A stretch of DNA of 64,000 nt from an uncultured Aquimarina sp. (lineage in GTDB: Bacteria; Bacteroidota; Bacteroidia; Flavobacteriales; Flavobacteriaceae). The stretch lies in the NCBI GenBank assembly GCA_947498765.1, contig CANMLG010000023.1:62001-126000 (forward strand), in the 5' to 3' direction. Positions 37,001 to 44,272 of this stretch are shown in pieces. The notes beneath the pieces were generated by a model that had not been told where the DNA came from, did no database searches, and saw only the letters and a list, made by a program, of their open reading frames with translations. Within the stretch, counting starts at the first letter, position 1. Every line of letters begins with the position of its first letter. Both the position numbers and the translations under genes were made by a program.

Positions 37001-38511
37001 CTAAAATACAAGATGAAGAAGAAGTGTTGTACTGCATTCATAGTTTTCCAGATACTATTGAGCTAGTAAGTGATATCCCAGAAAGTGAACAGGCGGACTA
37101 TACTTATTTATGGAGTACTGGAGAAGCTTCAGCTTCCATCAATGTAAATACAACAGGTATTTATACTGTGATAGTGACTAATGCGGAGGACTGTTCAAAA
37201 ACAAAAACCATTACAGTTAAGGAAACTGAAATAGCAATTGATAAAAATGTAACGGATATACTATGTGATGATACAGATAATTCATCTGATGGTTTTTTAA
37301 GTATTCAGTTGTCAAATTATATTGATCAAATAACCTTAAATAATGAAAATTTGAAGGTTGAGTTTTTTGAAGGTTTAGAAGCTTTAAATGCTGGAAGGAC
37401 ACTTAATGCTGATCGCTATAAAAATATCAGTAACCCACAAACTATTCTAACTAAAGTAACAGATAGGCTAACCAATTGCTCGGATCAAGGCCTAGTTACT
37501 TTAACGATTAGTACACTCAATATTAATAATGCATTATTAGAGCTTTGTGATGAGGTAGATTCCGAAGATGGTTTAAATGCATTTGACCTAACCTTAGCCG
37601 ATGAACAGGTGTTAAATGGGACTTCATATGCTGTGAACTATTACGAAAGTTTTGATAATGCAGAGAAAGACATAAATCCATTGAGTGGAAATTATAATAA
37701 TATTGAAGCTTATGATCAAGACCTAGTAGCAAAGGTGATTAATGAAAATGGATGTGTAGCATACAGTGTAGTTTCATTAAGTGTTAATGAATTACCAGCT
37801 ATAGAAAGTAAAGCAACGCGTATTTATTGTTTAGATACGTTCCCTAATACAATTTCATTAAACAGTGATACAGTAGGAAGGGAATCTGAATTCACCTATT
37901 TATGGAATACCGGAGCCACTACTGCAACGCTTGATATTAATCAAGTTGGGGAATACAATGTTATAGTTAAAGATAGAAAAGCTTGTGAAAAACAACGATT
38001 CATTACAGTAATTTCATCAGAAAAGCCAAGAATTGATAAAATTGATATCGAAGACGGTGAAACCGTAAATACAGTAACTGTTTTTGCTTCTGGATCAGGG
38101 ATATATCAATATGCAATTGATGGTGGAAGTTTTCAAGACAGCAATGTGTTTACGGAAATAGGTGGAGGATTACATGAAATTACGGTAAGTGATACTTCCA
38201 TATGTGGATCGGTAAGTCAAACTATTGCAGTGGTATCTTTTCCAAAGTCATTTACCCCAAATGGAGATGGTATTAATGAAAAATGGTACCCTAGAGGGTT
38301 TTCTAAACAGTATCAAGAAATGCAAGAAGTGTCTATTTTTAATAGGTATGGTAAATTATTATCAAAACCCAATTTAGATTCTGGTGGCTGGGACGGTACA
38401 CATAACGGAGCCAATATGCCAACAGATGCATACTGGTATTTGGTTACATATAAAGAGCTTTTTAGTGGAAAAACACGCCAGGCAAAAGGCTATTTTGAAT
38501 TGAAAAGGTAA
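31075..38511 (+). CDS. giant modular surface protein with T9SS type B sorting domain
   Basis: About 2478 residues. A GTG at 31075 gives a canonical signal peptide (VKNRIIFLCHLWLFITALTF, cleavage before AQS); the frame is open from an ATG at 30976, but those 33 residues look non-coding. After an N-terminal beta domain (about residues 60-290), at least 16 modules of about 93 residues follow. Each begins with a [VIL]CD...DG...FDLT motif, then a YY/Y.S..DA...NPI stretch and a [IV]Y[VA]R...C strand. An eight-Gly linker occurs near residue 720. Two stretches interleaved with the modules have a TYLWSTGE-type Ig fold. The final ~90 residues (SFTPNGDGINEKW, IFNRYGKLL, GGWDGTHNG, YWYLVTY) are the gliding-motility-associated type B sorting domain, so export by T9SS and surface display are expected. 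Role unknown, probably adhesion. Confidence 0.88.
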   Translation: MKNRIIFLCHLWLFITALTFAQSAEPFIQITDQLDNEEVLIDCSYPLDTDRCFELKATFTEIKETTSYEVESIPYSNPISGVTGGTQILIANDDRWQDAPEVLPFTFCFYNTPFTEFIVGDNGLLSFKTDVASGAQTMASFKLPDSRFGDNIIFGALHDMVVQRGQNGCVNKDDPLTPVNECGEIMYYITGIAPGRKAIISFENMSHFDCFDSKSTFQIVLYETSNIIDIYIEKKPENCEVIRVGEDNTSIINRKNTLVGIQKDGTEAVTPPNRNNEVWETINEAWRFTPNGAALTELVWKDESDRIIQRGGSLKVCPEMTTEYKAEVTYNLCLGGVITLEDTIPITIDTEFPVATDIEKIICDPPVFNEETIDITIYESEVSVGQTGLTFSYYRSEADARTSLNPISAPDNLKLENKVTDVYVRLQRGISCFDVGKIRLLLEATGKSAISKISLCDVANDGEEDIMLTDYTSAVRGGQSSLLNISYHKSFNDADNNLDPILLFTEAKDGDPVFIRFTIGADELCKIVEEIPIELKPEPVVMDIPVEVCDDVKIYDLTTKEAEITSMNPLLNLDFTYFESTRGRRPIKEEDIKQYVLNRRATVYVRTIDPSQNCLKEYELNFTYKKGIPATDDTQAQINDPSFDLTESIANMIADDTNINVRYFDCDTDVAIADPANYTLTGNEGMVCVEFENTISGCKSNAEINLENASGGASGGGGGGGGCDQNNDGSETIVLDEYSDQIIEDTVFDFKKYLQISYFQTETEANSDTAEIAQITITATTTVFVRRRVIFKGKEIDFDVFPFEIEFKPTTQYKDQKIGICDVRNDGFEQYDLTQLETDILNGIPGTISGYEDDRENEITTPERYFFRGPSKEVFAIVVSPNGCENKTKIEISFDDPIPSNNITYSLCDFDNDREEVFDLDSKLPEINVDYTSFSVTYYNTQNGADNELAIDKITSPFTYRGSRRFVYVRLEGTEDCFTTAQILLTVERTPVIESTEIAICDFDNNAIELEQTVSDFNSEIIGTQRGVEVVYYASEKEAEDEINPITEFDITPTTELYVSIKFNRSDCIQRFPITFDFEETPNYKDVEITVCDNLELGTEPFDLTSLTAEITSETSSIITYHASIDDANTNLRAIARPSDYSIDTTNPFSLYARINSDTNSCYSVAKMSFDFTLPDIISETTLNVCGSNNVGIFNLTEAIPNMTTSPEDFDISFYYKDIQNAINEDAAFLVSEAEKYDSNLSDLVFARFNSKASSCFVVKKITLLVRDKPKLVRGDFDLCDSDFDGDFTLSLTSLNEFTSAQSDEFTYTYFTSFDNAENDTNPITEIANFKVTEPITTIYLKALNKAECTDISFVNIIIDEQVQVNTVTEVLESCDEDRDGVAMFDLTAFEDKLTDEVNPSFEYYLTKEEADKEENNIPNTSNWLNIDKVGHTIFVRVHVEGKCDNITSFNLKPISVNAAPKNVTFCAGDKAMLDAGSGFKSYLWNTGETTSTIEISTPGKYSVEITDAKDCTNAFEIEATELALPTVVPQEVTVCDEDGTLDGFFEFDLANYVNELKADALEREVSFYVLEDEAISNTNNLAMEFINTVNPQTVYIRVENTLTNCFSITTLKLEVSVLDSKKAILKGCDEQGSEDGLSEFTLSNADATVLNGQSFSVSYYKTEADAEAATNVLADTYRNETAYNQTIYSRIENANECVSIKEVDLIVEKLPTIQDEEEVLYCIHSFPDTIELVSDIPESEQADYTYLWSTGETSASINVNTAGIYTVIVTNAEDCSKTKTITVKETEIVVNPIIEDIQCDTDGILDGFLEFDLTKYLSEIKNNITEREVSFYASEMDVESKINELPSKFTNTTNPQVLSVRVENTLTNCYRIIDLQLEVSVLNSTVAVLKVCDEQGSEDGLSEFTLSNADATVLNGQSFSVSYYKKEVDAEAATNVLADTYRNETAYNQTIYSRIENANECVSIKEVDLIVEKLPKIQDEEEVLYCIHSFPDTIELVSDIPESEQADYTYLWSTGEASASINVNTTGIYTVIVTNAEDCSKTKTITVKETEIAIDKNVTDILCDDTDNSSDGFLSIQLSNYIDQITLNNENLKVEFFEGLEALNAGRTLNADRYKNISNPQTILTKVTDRLTNCSDQGLVTLTISTLNINNALLELCDEVDSEDGLNAFDLTLADEQVLNGTSYAVNYYESFDNAEKDINPLSGNYNNIEAYDQDLVAKVINENGCVAYSVVSLSVNELPAIESKATRIYCLDTFPNTISLNSDTVGRESEFTYLWNTGATTATLDINQVGEYNVIVKDRKACEKQRFITVISSEKPRIDKIDIEDGETVNTVTVFASGSGIYQYAIDGGSFQDSNVFTEIGGGLHEITVSDTSICGSVSQTIAVVSFPKSFTPNGDGINEKWYPRGFSKQYQEMQEVSIFNRYGKLLSKPNLDSGGWDGTHNGANMPTDAYWYLVTYKELFSGKTRQAKGYFELKR
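35947..36447 (+). repeat. intragenic duplication, copy 1
   Basis: About 500 bp that recur almost unchanged 792 bp downstream (264 codons) inside the giant surface-protein gene. The block starts before CDEQGSEDGLSEF and ends around KTKTITVKETEI. Confidence 0.9.
36739..37239 (+). repeat. intragenic duplication, copy 2
   Basis: Second copy of the block at 35947. The encoded residues differ at only about five positions (for example TEADAE versus KEVDAE, LPTIQ versus LPKIQ), and most third codon positions are unchanged too. Confidence 0.9.
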
Positions 38512-38822
38512 ATAATTTTTAAAGTCACTTTGTTTCTATTACAGGAAAACTTTAAGATGTTGTACCTTAATTAATAGGAGTCTTTTTAGATTTTTAAATC
38601 ATTATTACTAGAATATTGTTTTTTGTCGATTTTTTTGACACTATTATAAAAAGTGTTAATTATTAAAATTTATTGTTCTCAACATTTAAAAGGGTTTTAG
38701 TGATTTTTAATTGATTAAGTAAATTTTTTAATTTCATTTTATGTTAATATTAGTAGGAATATTTTGACAATACGATAAAAAATACTATGTTTGCATAACA
38801 ATTAATCATAAAACAAACAACT
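38512..38822. other. 311-bp intergenic region with a clear promoter
   Basis: No gene seen. A complete promoter (38763-38793) serves the first beta-helix gene. No convincing terminator for the giant gene was found; the sequence is AT-rich with only weak dyads. Confidence 0.55.
38763..38793 (+). promoter_or_regulatory. Bacteroidetes promoter of beta-helix gene 1
   Basis: TTTG at 38763-38766 and TATGTTTG at 38786-38793, separated by 19 bp: both -33 and -7 consensus elements at the standard distance, 29 bp before the ATG. Confidence 0.8.
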
Positions 38823-40940
38823 ATGCCCCAGTTTACGTTTTCGAAAAATAACCCAATGGGTTTATTTTCGCAATTAGCTCTAATTGCTTTTATATGTTTT
38901 TTTAGTGTTGCAAATGCCAAAACCTGGTATATCAATAAAAATCAAGGTAGAAATGTGCTTCAGTCACTTATTAATAATGCTTCCGATGGTGATTTAATTT
39001 ATTTTGTTGATGGAGGTGAAGGAAATGATTATGATATGAGTGGCCCGCCTATTTTAGTCAATAAGGCCATTACTTTTCAAGGTGCTTATTCTGGAAATTA
39101 CAACTCAAACGTTGTAGGAGCTTCAGGAATACTAACTAATTTAGCTAACACAGTGTCTTTTTTAATCCGTTCAAATGGAGTTAAATTTAGAAATATCAAA
39201 ATTACTGCCGTAAATAATGAAGTAGTGCTTATGGATGCGCGTTCAGAACGTTACAATACTAATTTTACAAATCCAGGATATACTGTTAATGACCAGTATG
39301 AGGATATTGAGTTTACTAATGTAGAATTAAAAAGTGGTTTTTACAGTTGTTTTGCTGGTAATGGAATGCAAGCAGATTTTAAAAATGTATCATTTATAGA
39401 TTTTGGAAGAATCGGATATATCAATGACCGTCGAACTCGAGTAAACGGGATGAAAAAGGTAACCTTTAATCGTTGTAAATTTAAGCCTTTGCCTCCAAGT
39501 GGTGATTTTGGATTTGATTCAAGAGGAATTTCATTAGATGCCGGTAACACATCGTACCCAGTGGTGTGGAGTGGAAATGGGACTTACATAAACGAATGTA
39601 ATTTTGAAAATACAGGAGTAGCCTTTTCTAGAATTAGAAACATAGTGGTATCAAATAATAAATTTACCGATGATACTGCCTTAGTTGACATGATCCATGC
39701 CGAAGAATTTTCAAATGATTTTACCATTACTGGTAATGAATTTGTTTGTAGTGCCACACCTGAAGCACCTAGAACTTACGAAAGAAGTAGAATAATTACT
39801 CTAGATAGCGAATTGCAAGCAGTGACAGATTTTACAATAAGTAATAATGTAGTTACCGGTGAATATAATTTTTTTATAAATGGCTATGCACCTACTAACA
39901 TAACGATAAAAGATAATAATTTGTCAAATGCTTATCCTTATAATGAGAGTTATATTGATTTTCAGTACTATGAAAATAGATTTAAAACAGGTGAAGGTAT
40001 TGATGCAAATCAAGAGTTTGTTTCAAGAGCCATTACAATAACAGGTAATACGGGCTTTAAAAATTGGGATAAAGAATGTAGAATTAATGTGCCTAAAAAT
40101 GGAGGGTCAATTAATATTGATAATTCGCAGTTTACTAGTGGAAAAGTGCTTTTAAATGCAATTAATGAGCCTGTTGCGCTAAGAAATAATGGAATTTATA
40201 AAATTGTAAATGCAGGGAACATAAATAAAAGTCTTGCTTCAAATGGAGCGGGGAGTTATGGTTTAGTAACTAAAGAAGGCGTAACTAATAACTCAGTTAA
40301 ATGGGAATTTGAATGGGTGCCACCATATTATTACCATATTAAAAATGTGGATACTGGTATGTATTTAGAAACGCATAAAGGTTATACAGAAACTGAAATT
40401 AGAGAGAATAAACCTGAAAATGTATACCCTTTTGTTAATTATGCAGGGAGTGCTAAGCCAAAATGGATTTTAAGAAAAACAGATTATGATGGTTTGTTTA
40501 AAATATTACCAGCTGGTAATGAAAAGCAATCTGTTCTTTCATTAGAAGGTGGAGTTTATCCAAAACTAATCAAGCATAAAAAATTTAATGCTGACGCAAC
40601 ACGATCTATTAAAGAACCAGATAATTTTGGTAAGTGGTGGATAAACCCAAGCTTTAGTTCAAGTTCATCAGGAGCAAAGCAAATTGCTATTGAAGACACG
40701 AAAACCTTTGAGGGGATGAATGTGTTTCCAAACCCAGCTACAGATATAGTTTCTTTGTATTACGAAGATGATAGTCAGCCAGTGTTAAGTGTTGAAATTT
40801 ATAATGCTGTTGGAGGCTTAGTTCAAACAGAAAAAATTAATTCACACACAAATACATCGCTGGATATTTCAAAGCTTACTACAGGTGTTTATTTTGTAAA
40901 AGCTTCAAATGGTATGGTTAAAAAGTTATTAGTTCAGTAG
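38823..40940 (+). CDS. secreted beta-helix / ricin-like protein, T9SS type A (paralogue 1)
   Basis: A 705-residue secreted protein. The signal peptide lies in MGLFSQLALIAFICFFSVAN with the mature end near AKTWYIN (residues 35-41). Residues ~40-450 look like a right-handed parallel beta-helix: repeated short strands with N-x-F/I turns (VKFRNIKIT, FKNVSFIDF, IVVSNNKF, FTISNNVVTG, ITIKDNNLS), as in polysaccharide lyases and other carbohydrate-active proteins. Residues ~455-610 resemble a ricin-type beta-trefoil (NGIYKIVNAG, YYHIKNVDTGMYLETH, YDGLFKILPAG). The last ~75 residues (VFPNPATDIVSLYY, YNAVGGLV, LTTGVYFVK) are a T9SS type A sorting domain. Enzyme activity is not certain. It is followed by a close paralogue. 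Confidence 0.82.
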   Translation: MPQFTFSKNNPMGLFSQLALIAFICFFSVANAKTWYINKNQGRNVLQSLINNASDGDLIYFVDGGEGNDYDMSGPPILVNKAITFQGAYSGNYNSNVVGASGILTNLANTVSFLIRSNGVKFRNIKITAVNNEVVLMDARSERYNTNFTNPGYTVNDQYEDIEFTNVELKSGFYSCFAGNGMQADFKNVSFIDFGRIGYINDRRTRVNGMKKVTFNRCKFKPLPPSGDFGFDSRGISLDAGNTSYPVVWSGNGTYINECNFENTGVAFSRIRNIVVSNNKFTDDTALVDMIHAEEFSNDFTITGNEFVCSATPEAPRTYERSRIITLDSELQAVTDFTISNNVVTGEYNFFINGYAPTNITIKDNNLSNAYPYNESYIDFQYYENRFKTGEGIDANQEFVSRAITITGNTGFKNWDKECRINVPKNGGSINIDNSQFTSGKVLLNAINEPVALRNNGIYKIVNAGNINKSLASNGAGSYGLVTKEGVTNNSVKWEFEWVPPYYYHIKNVDTGMYLETHKGYTETEIRENKPENVYPFVNYAGSAKPKWILRKTDYDGLFKILPAGNEKQSVLSLEGGVYPKLIKHKKFNADATRSIKEPDNFGKWWINPSFSSSSSGAKQIAIEDTKTFEGMNVFPNPATDIVSLYYEDDSQPVLSVEIYNAVGGLVQTEKINSHTNTSLDISKLTTGVYFVKASNGMVKKLLVQ

Positions 40941-40980
40941 TAATTACTGCAGCGTAAATAGAGTTAACCAACATTGATAA

Positions 40981-41016
40981 GAACCGTCTAAATTTATATT
41001 TAGACGGTTTTGTTTT
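40981..41016 (+). terminator. Rho-independent terminator after paralogue 1
   Basis: 12-bp perfect stem AACCGTCTAAAT (40982-40993) with ATTTAGACGGTT (40998-41009), loop TTAT, then TTGTTTTATTT. Confidence 0.9.
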
Positions 41017-41242
41017 ATTTAAGTGTGTTTCTAAGAGGTATTTAGCTGCTATTTTTTGATATGAGTTCTGTGTATTTAATCTGATTTTTTATGCGTATTG
41101 TGGTTTTTTTATTAACCTTACAAACTATATATGATGTATTTGTATGTTTATATAATTTATTTTCAGCATATTATAAATTTTAGTAAGAATTTAAAAAAAT
41201 TAATTTTAGGTAAGAATAATATTACTTTAATTTTAAATAGCG

Positions 41243-41250
41243 TATGTTTG
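41243..41250 (+). promoter_or_regulatory. -7 promoter element of beta-helix gene 2
   Basis: TATGTTTG, the same -7 octamer as for paralogue 1 and at a similar distance to the ATG (26 bp). The TTTG -33 element of paralogue 1 is not conserved, so the two promoters may differ in strength. Confidence 0.6.
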
Positions 41251-41276
41251 CACGATAAAATTTAAAATAAGCGACT

Positions 41277-43394
41277 ATGCCCCAGTCTACGTTTTTGAAA
41301 AATAACTCAATGAGTTTATTTTCGCAATTAGTTTTAATTGCTTTTATATGTTTATTTAGCGTTGCAAATGCCAAAACTTGGTATATCAATAAAGATCAAG
41401 GAAATGATATTCTTCAAAAGCTAATTAATAACGCCACTGATGGTGATGTAATATATTTTATTGATAAAGGTACAGGGAATGATTATGATATGAGTGGTCC
41501 CCCTATTTTGGTTAATAAAGCGATTACTTTTCAAGGTGCTTTTTCTGGAACGTATAGTCCAAGTGTTCGGGGAGCTTTTGGTGATGTAACTAATTTGACT
41601 AATGTGGTTTCTTTTTTGATTCGTTCAAATAATGTAAAGTTTCAGAATATGAAAATTACTGCTGTAAGTAATGAAGTGATACTTATAGATGCACGTTCTG
41701 AACTTTATAATGATAATTTTACTAATCCTGGTTACATAGTAGATGATCAGTACGAAGGAATTTTATTTGAAAACATTGAATTAAATGGTGGTTTTTACAG
41801 TTGTTTTGCTGGTAATGGAATGCAAGCAGATTTTAAAAATGTATCTTTTATAGATTTTGGAAGAATCGGATATATCAACGATCGCCGAACTCGAATAAAT
41901 GGAATGAAAAAAGTAACTTTTAATCGTTGTAAATTTAAGCCTTTGCCTCCAAGTGGTGATTTTGGATTTGATTCAAGAGGAATTTCATTAGATGCAGGTA
42001 ATACATCGTACCCAGTGGTGTGGAGTGGTAATGGTACATATATAAACGAATGTAATTTCGAAAATACAGGAGTAGCCTTTTCTAGAATTAGAAACATAGT
42101 GGTATCAAATAATAAATTTACCGATGATACTGCCTTAGTTGATATGATACATGCAGAAGAGTTTTCAAATGATTTTATCATAAAAGGAAATACATTTATT
42201 TGTGAGGCAAAACCAACAGGTGATAGGGTAAACGAAAGAAGTAGAATAATTACATTAGATAGTGAATTACAGGCGGTAACAAATTTTACAATAAGTAATA
42301 ATGTAGTTAAAGGTGAATATAATTTTTTTGTTAATGGATTTGCGCCAACAAATATTACTATAACTAATAATAATTTGTCAAAAGGATATCCTTATGGATC
42401 AAGTTATGTAGATTTTAGATATTACGAAAATAGATTTAAAACAGGCGAAGGCATTGATGAAAATCAAGAGTTTATTTCCAGAGCTATTACAATAACAGGT
42501 AATACAGGCTTTAAAAATTGGGATAAAGAATGTAGGATCAATGTGCCTAATACAGGAGGAGCTATTAATATTGATTATTCGCAATTTACTAGTGGTAAAG
42601 TGCTTTTAAATGCTATTAATAAGCCTGTTGCATTAAGAAGTAATGGGATTTATAAAATTGTAAATGCAGGAGATATTAATAAAAATCTTGCTTCAAATGG
42701 CGCTAGTACTTATAGTTTAATAACCAAAGAAGGGGTAAATAATAACTCAGTTAAATGGGAATTTGAATGGGTGCCACCATATTATTACCATATTAAAAAT
42801 GTGGATACTGGTATGTATTTAGAAACGCACAAAGGTTATACAGAAACTGAAATTAGAGAGAATAAACCCGAAAATGTATATCCTTTTCTGAATTATGCAG
42901 GCAGTGCAATTCCAAAATGGATTTTAAGAAAAACGGATTATGATGGTTTATTTAAAATATTACCGGCAGGTAATGAAAAGCAATCGGTGCTTACATTAGA
43001 TAATGGAGCTTATCCAAAATTAATAAAGCATAAAAAATTTAATGCTGATGCAACAAGATCTATTAAGGAGCCTGATAATTTTGGTAAGTGGTGGATTAAT
43101 CCTAGTTTTAGTTCAAGTTCATCGAGTGCTAAACAATTAACTGTTAGTAATTCAGAAAATACTAAAGACTTAATTATTTACCCTAATCCAGCTACAGACA
43201 TAGTTTCTGTATATTATGAAGATGCTAATCAACTAGTACAAAATGTTGAAATTTATAATGCGTATGGTGTTTTAACTAAAACTGTACAAATTAATTCTTT
43301 TACAAGTACATCATTAGATATTTCAAATTTGAATACAGGAGTATACTTTTTAAAATTATTTAATGGAAAGGTTGAAAAATTAACCATTCAATAA
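41277..43394 (+). CDS. secreted beta-helix / ricin-like protein, T9SS type A (paralogue 2)
   Basis: Also 705 residues, colinear with the gene at 38823 without any gap (constant offset of 2454 bp). Same layout: signal peptide (MSLFSQLVLIAFICLFSVAN), parallel beta-helix, ricin-like domain, T9SS type A tail (IYPNPATDIVSVYYED, TGVYFLK). Blocks 41790-42177 and 42742-42874 are nearly identical in DNA to the paralogue, whereas the region around residues 45-165 and the final 70 residues diverge. It carries its own promoter element and terminator, so it is transcribed separately. Function is presumed to parallel that of its neighbour; carbohydrate binding or cleavage is inference. Confidence 0.82.
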   Translation: MPQSTFLKNNSMSLFSQLVLIAFICLFSVANAKTWYINKDQGNDILQKLINNATDGDVIYFIDKGTGNDYDMSGPPILVNKAITFQGAFSGTYSPSVRGAFGDVTNLTNVVSFLIRSNNVKFQNMKITAVSNEVILIDARSELYNDNFTNPGYIVDDQYEGILFENIELNGGFYSCFAGNGMQADFKNVSFIDFGRIGYINDRRTRINGMKKVTFNRCKFKPLPPSGDFGFDSRGISLDAGNTSYPVVWSGNGTYINECNFENTGVAFSRIRNIVVSNNKFTDDTALVDMIHAEEFSNDFIIKGNTFICEAKPTGDRVNERSRIITLDSELQAVTNFTISNNVVKGEYNFFVNGFAPTNITITNNNLSKGYPYGSSYVDFRYYENRFKTGEGIDENQEFISRAITITGNTGFKNWDKECRINVPNTGGAINIDYSQFTSGKVLLNAINKPVALRSNGIYKIVNAGDINKNLASNGASTYSLITKEGVNNNSVKWEFEWVPPYYYHIKNVDTGMYLETHKGYTETEIRENKPENVYPFLNYAGSAIPKWILRKTDYDGLFKILPAGNEKQSVLTLDNGAYPKLIKHKKFNADATRSIKEPDNFGKWWINPSFSSSSSSAKQLTVSNSENTKDLIIYPNPATDIVSVYYEDANQLVQNVEIYNAYGVLTKTVQINSFTSTSLDISNLNTGVYFLKLFNGKVEKLTIQ

Positions 43395-43434
43395 AGAATA
43401 AAAATAAGAAAATATAGTAGTGCGAACTATTATT

Positions 43435-43473
43435 AAAAAAGGCTGTTAAATCTAGATTTAACAGCCTTTTTTT
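43435..43473. terminator. Rho-independent terminator after paralogue 2
   Basis: Perfect 19-bp-arm palindrome centred on TCTAGA (43451-43456), with core GGCTGTTAAA/TTTAACAGCC flanked by A and T runs on either side. It lies 40 bp after the stop and can act in both directions. Confidence 0.92.
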
Positions 43474-43603
43474 GTATGTTTTTACCCTTAATTATGTGCT
43501 AGAACTTCGTTATGAGGTTGTGAAATCAAAAAACTCAGTGTACGTTAGTATTTGAAGTAGATTGCAGCCGTAATAGATTTTCTAGTACATAATTCGGGTT
43601 TAA

Positions 43604-44089
43604 CTAAGCTTCAAGTGCCGGAATACGTAATACTTGTCCTGGATAAATTTTATCTGGGTGAGTTAACATAGGTTTATTAGCTTCAAAAATAACAGGGTAT
43701 TTCATAGCATTTCCGTATACTTTTTTAGCTATTTTACTTAAAGTATCACCACTTACAACGGTATGGAAAATAGCTTCAGGTTCTTGTATTTCAACTTCCA
43801 TTTGGTCATCAACTTGTGCAATACCAGCGGTGTTACCAACTACTAAAACTACTTTTTCTTTTGTTGCTTGATCCGCAGCTAAACCACTAACAATGGCAGT
43901 ATCATCATTAATAATTACCTGCATATTTTGAACCTCTAACCCAAGGTCCGACGCTGTTTGTACCATTTTTGCTGCCGCTGCTTCATTTGCTGCTGCAATT
44001 GCTTCAGCTTTTTCGGCAGCTTCTTCAGCTGTAGACTTTCCAATCCCGATAGCTGCACCAGCATTTTTGATAAATGAAAATAATCCCAT
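43604..44089 (-). CDS. lysM: BON-LysM protein, Kbp/YgaU-like
   Basis: A 161-residue protein homologous to E. coli Kbp (YgaU), a cytoplasmic potassium-binding protein. It opens MGLFSFIKNAGAAIGIG, then has an Ala/Glu-rich helix, a BON domain (about residues 45-100, LEVQNMQVIINDDTAIVSGL) and a C-terminal LysM domain (about 110-158, FHTVVSGDTLSKIAKKVYGN, IYPGQVLRIP). No signal peptide is visible, agreeing with a cytoplasmic Kbp rather than a cell-wall protein. The Ala-rich insertion near residues 20-40 is longer than in E. coli. It stands alone. Confidence 0.9.
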   Translation of the reverse strand: MGLFSFIKNAGAAIGIGKSTAEEAAEKAEAIAAANEAAAAKMVQTASDLGLEVQNMQVIINDDTAIVSGLAADQATKEKVVLVVGNTAGIAQVDDQMEVEIQEPEAIFHTVVSGDTLSKIAKKVYGNAMKYPVIFEANKPMLTHPDKIYPGQVLRIPALEA

Positions 44090-44272
44090 AGTATGTGTTT
44101 TATGTATTAAAATTATAAGCTCAAGTTATAAAAATTTGTTGATATTTTTTATACAAGTGTTAATTTTTAAATTTTCAAAAAACAAAAACACTGATTTTAA
44201 AATAGAGATGACATAATTTTAATAAAAATTCAATATTCTGATATAAAGAGAGTTGCATAACTGTCAGCAAAT

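Larger units (their letters stand above)
40941..41276. other. 336-bp intergenic region between the beta-helix paralogues
   Basis: Holds the terminator of paralogue 1 (40981-41016) and a -7 element for paralogue 2 (41243-41250). About 220 bp between them show no recognisable gene or structure. Confidence 0.55.

Noticed and set aside
35947..37239. Repeats in the giant gene considered as a CRISPR array or mobile element
   Set aside because: They are in-frame protein modules of hundreds of bases, not short direct repeats with spacers; no cas genes or inverted ends.
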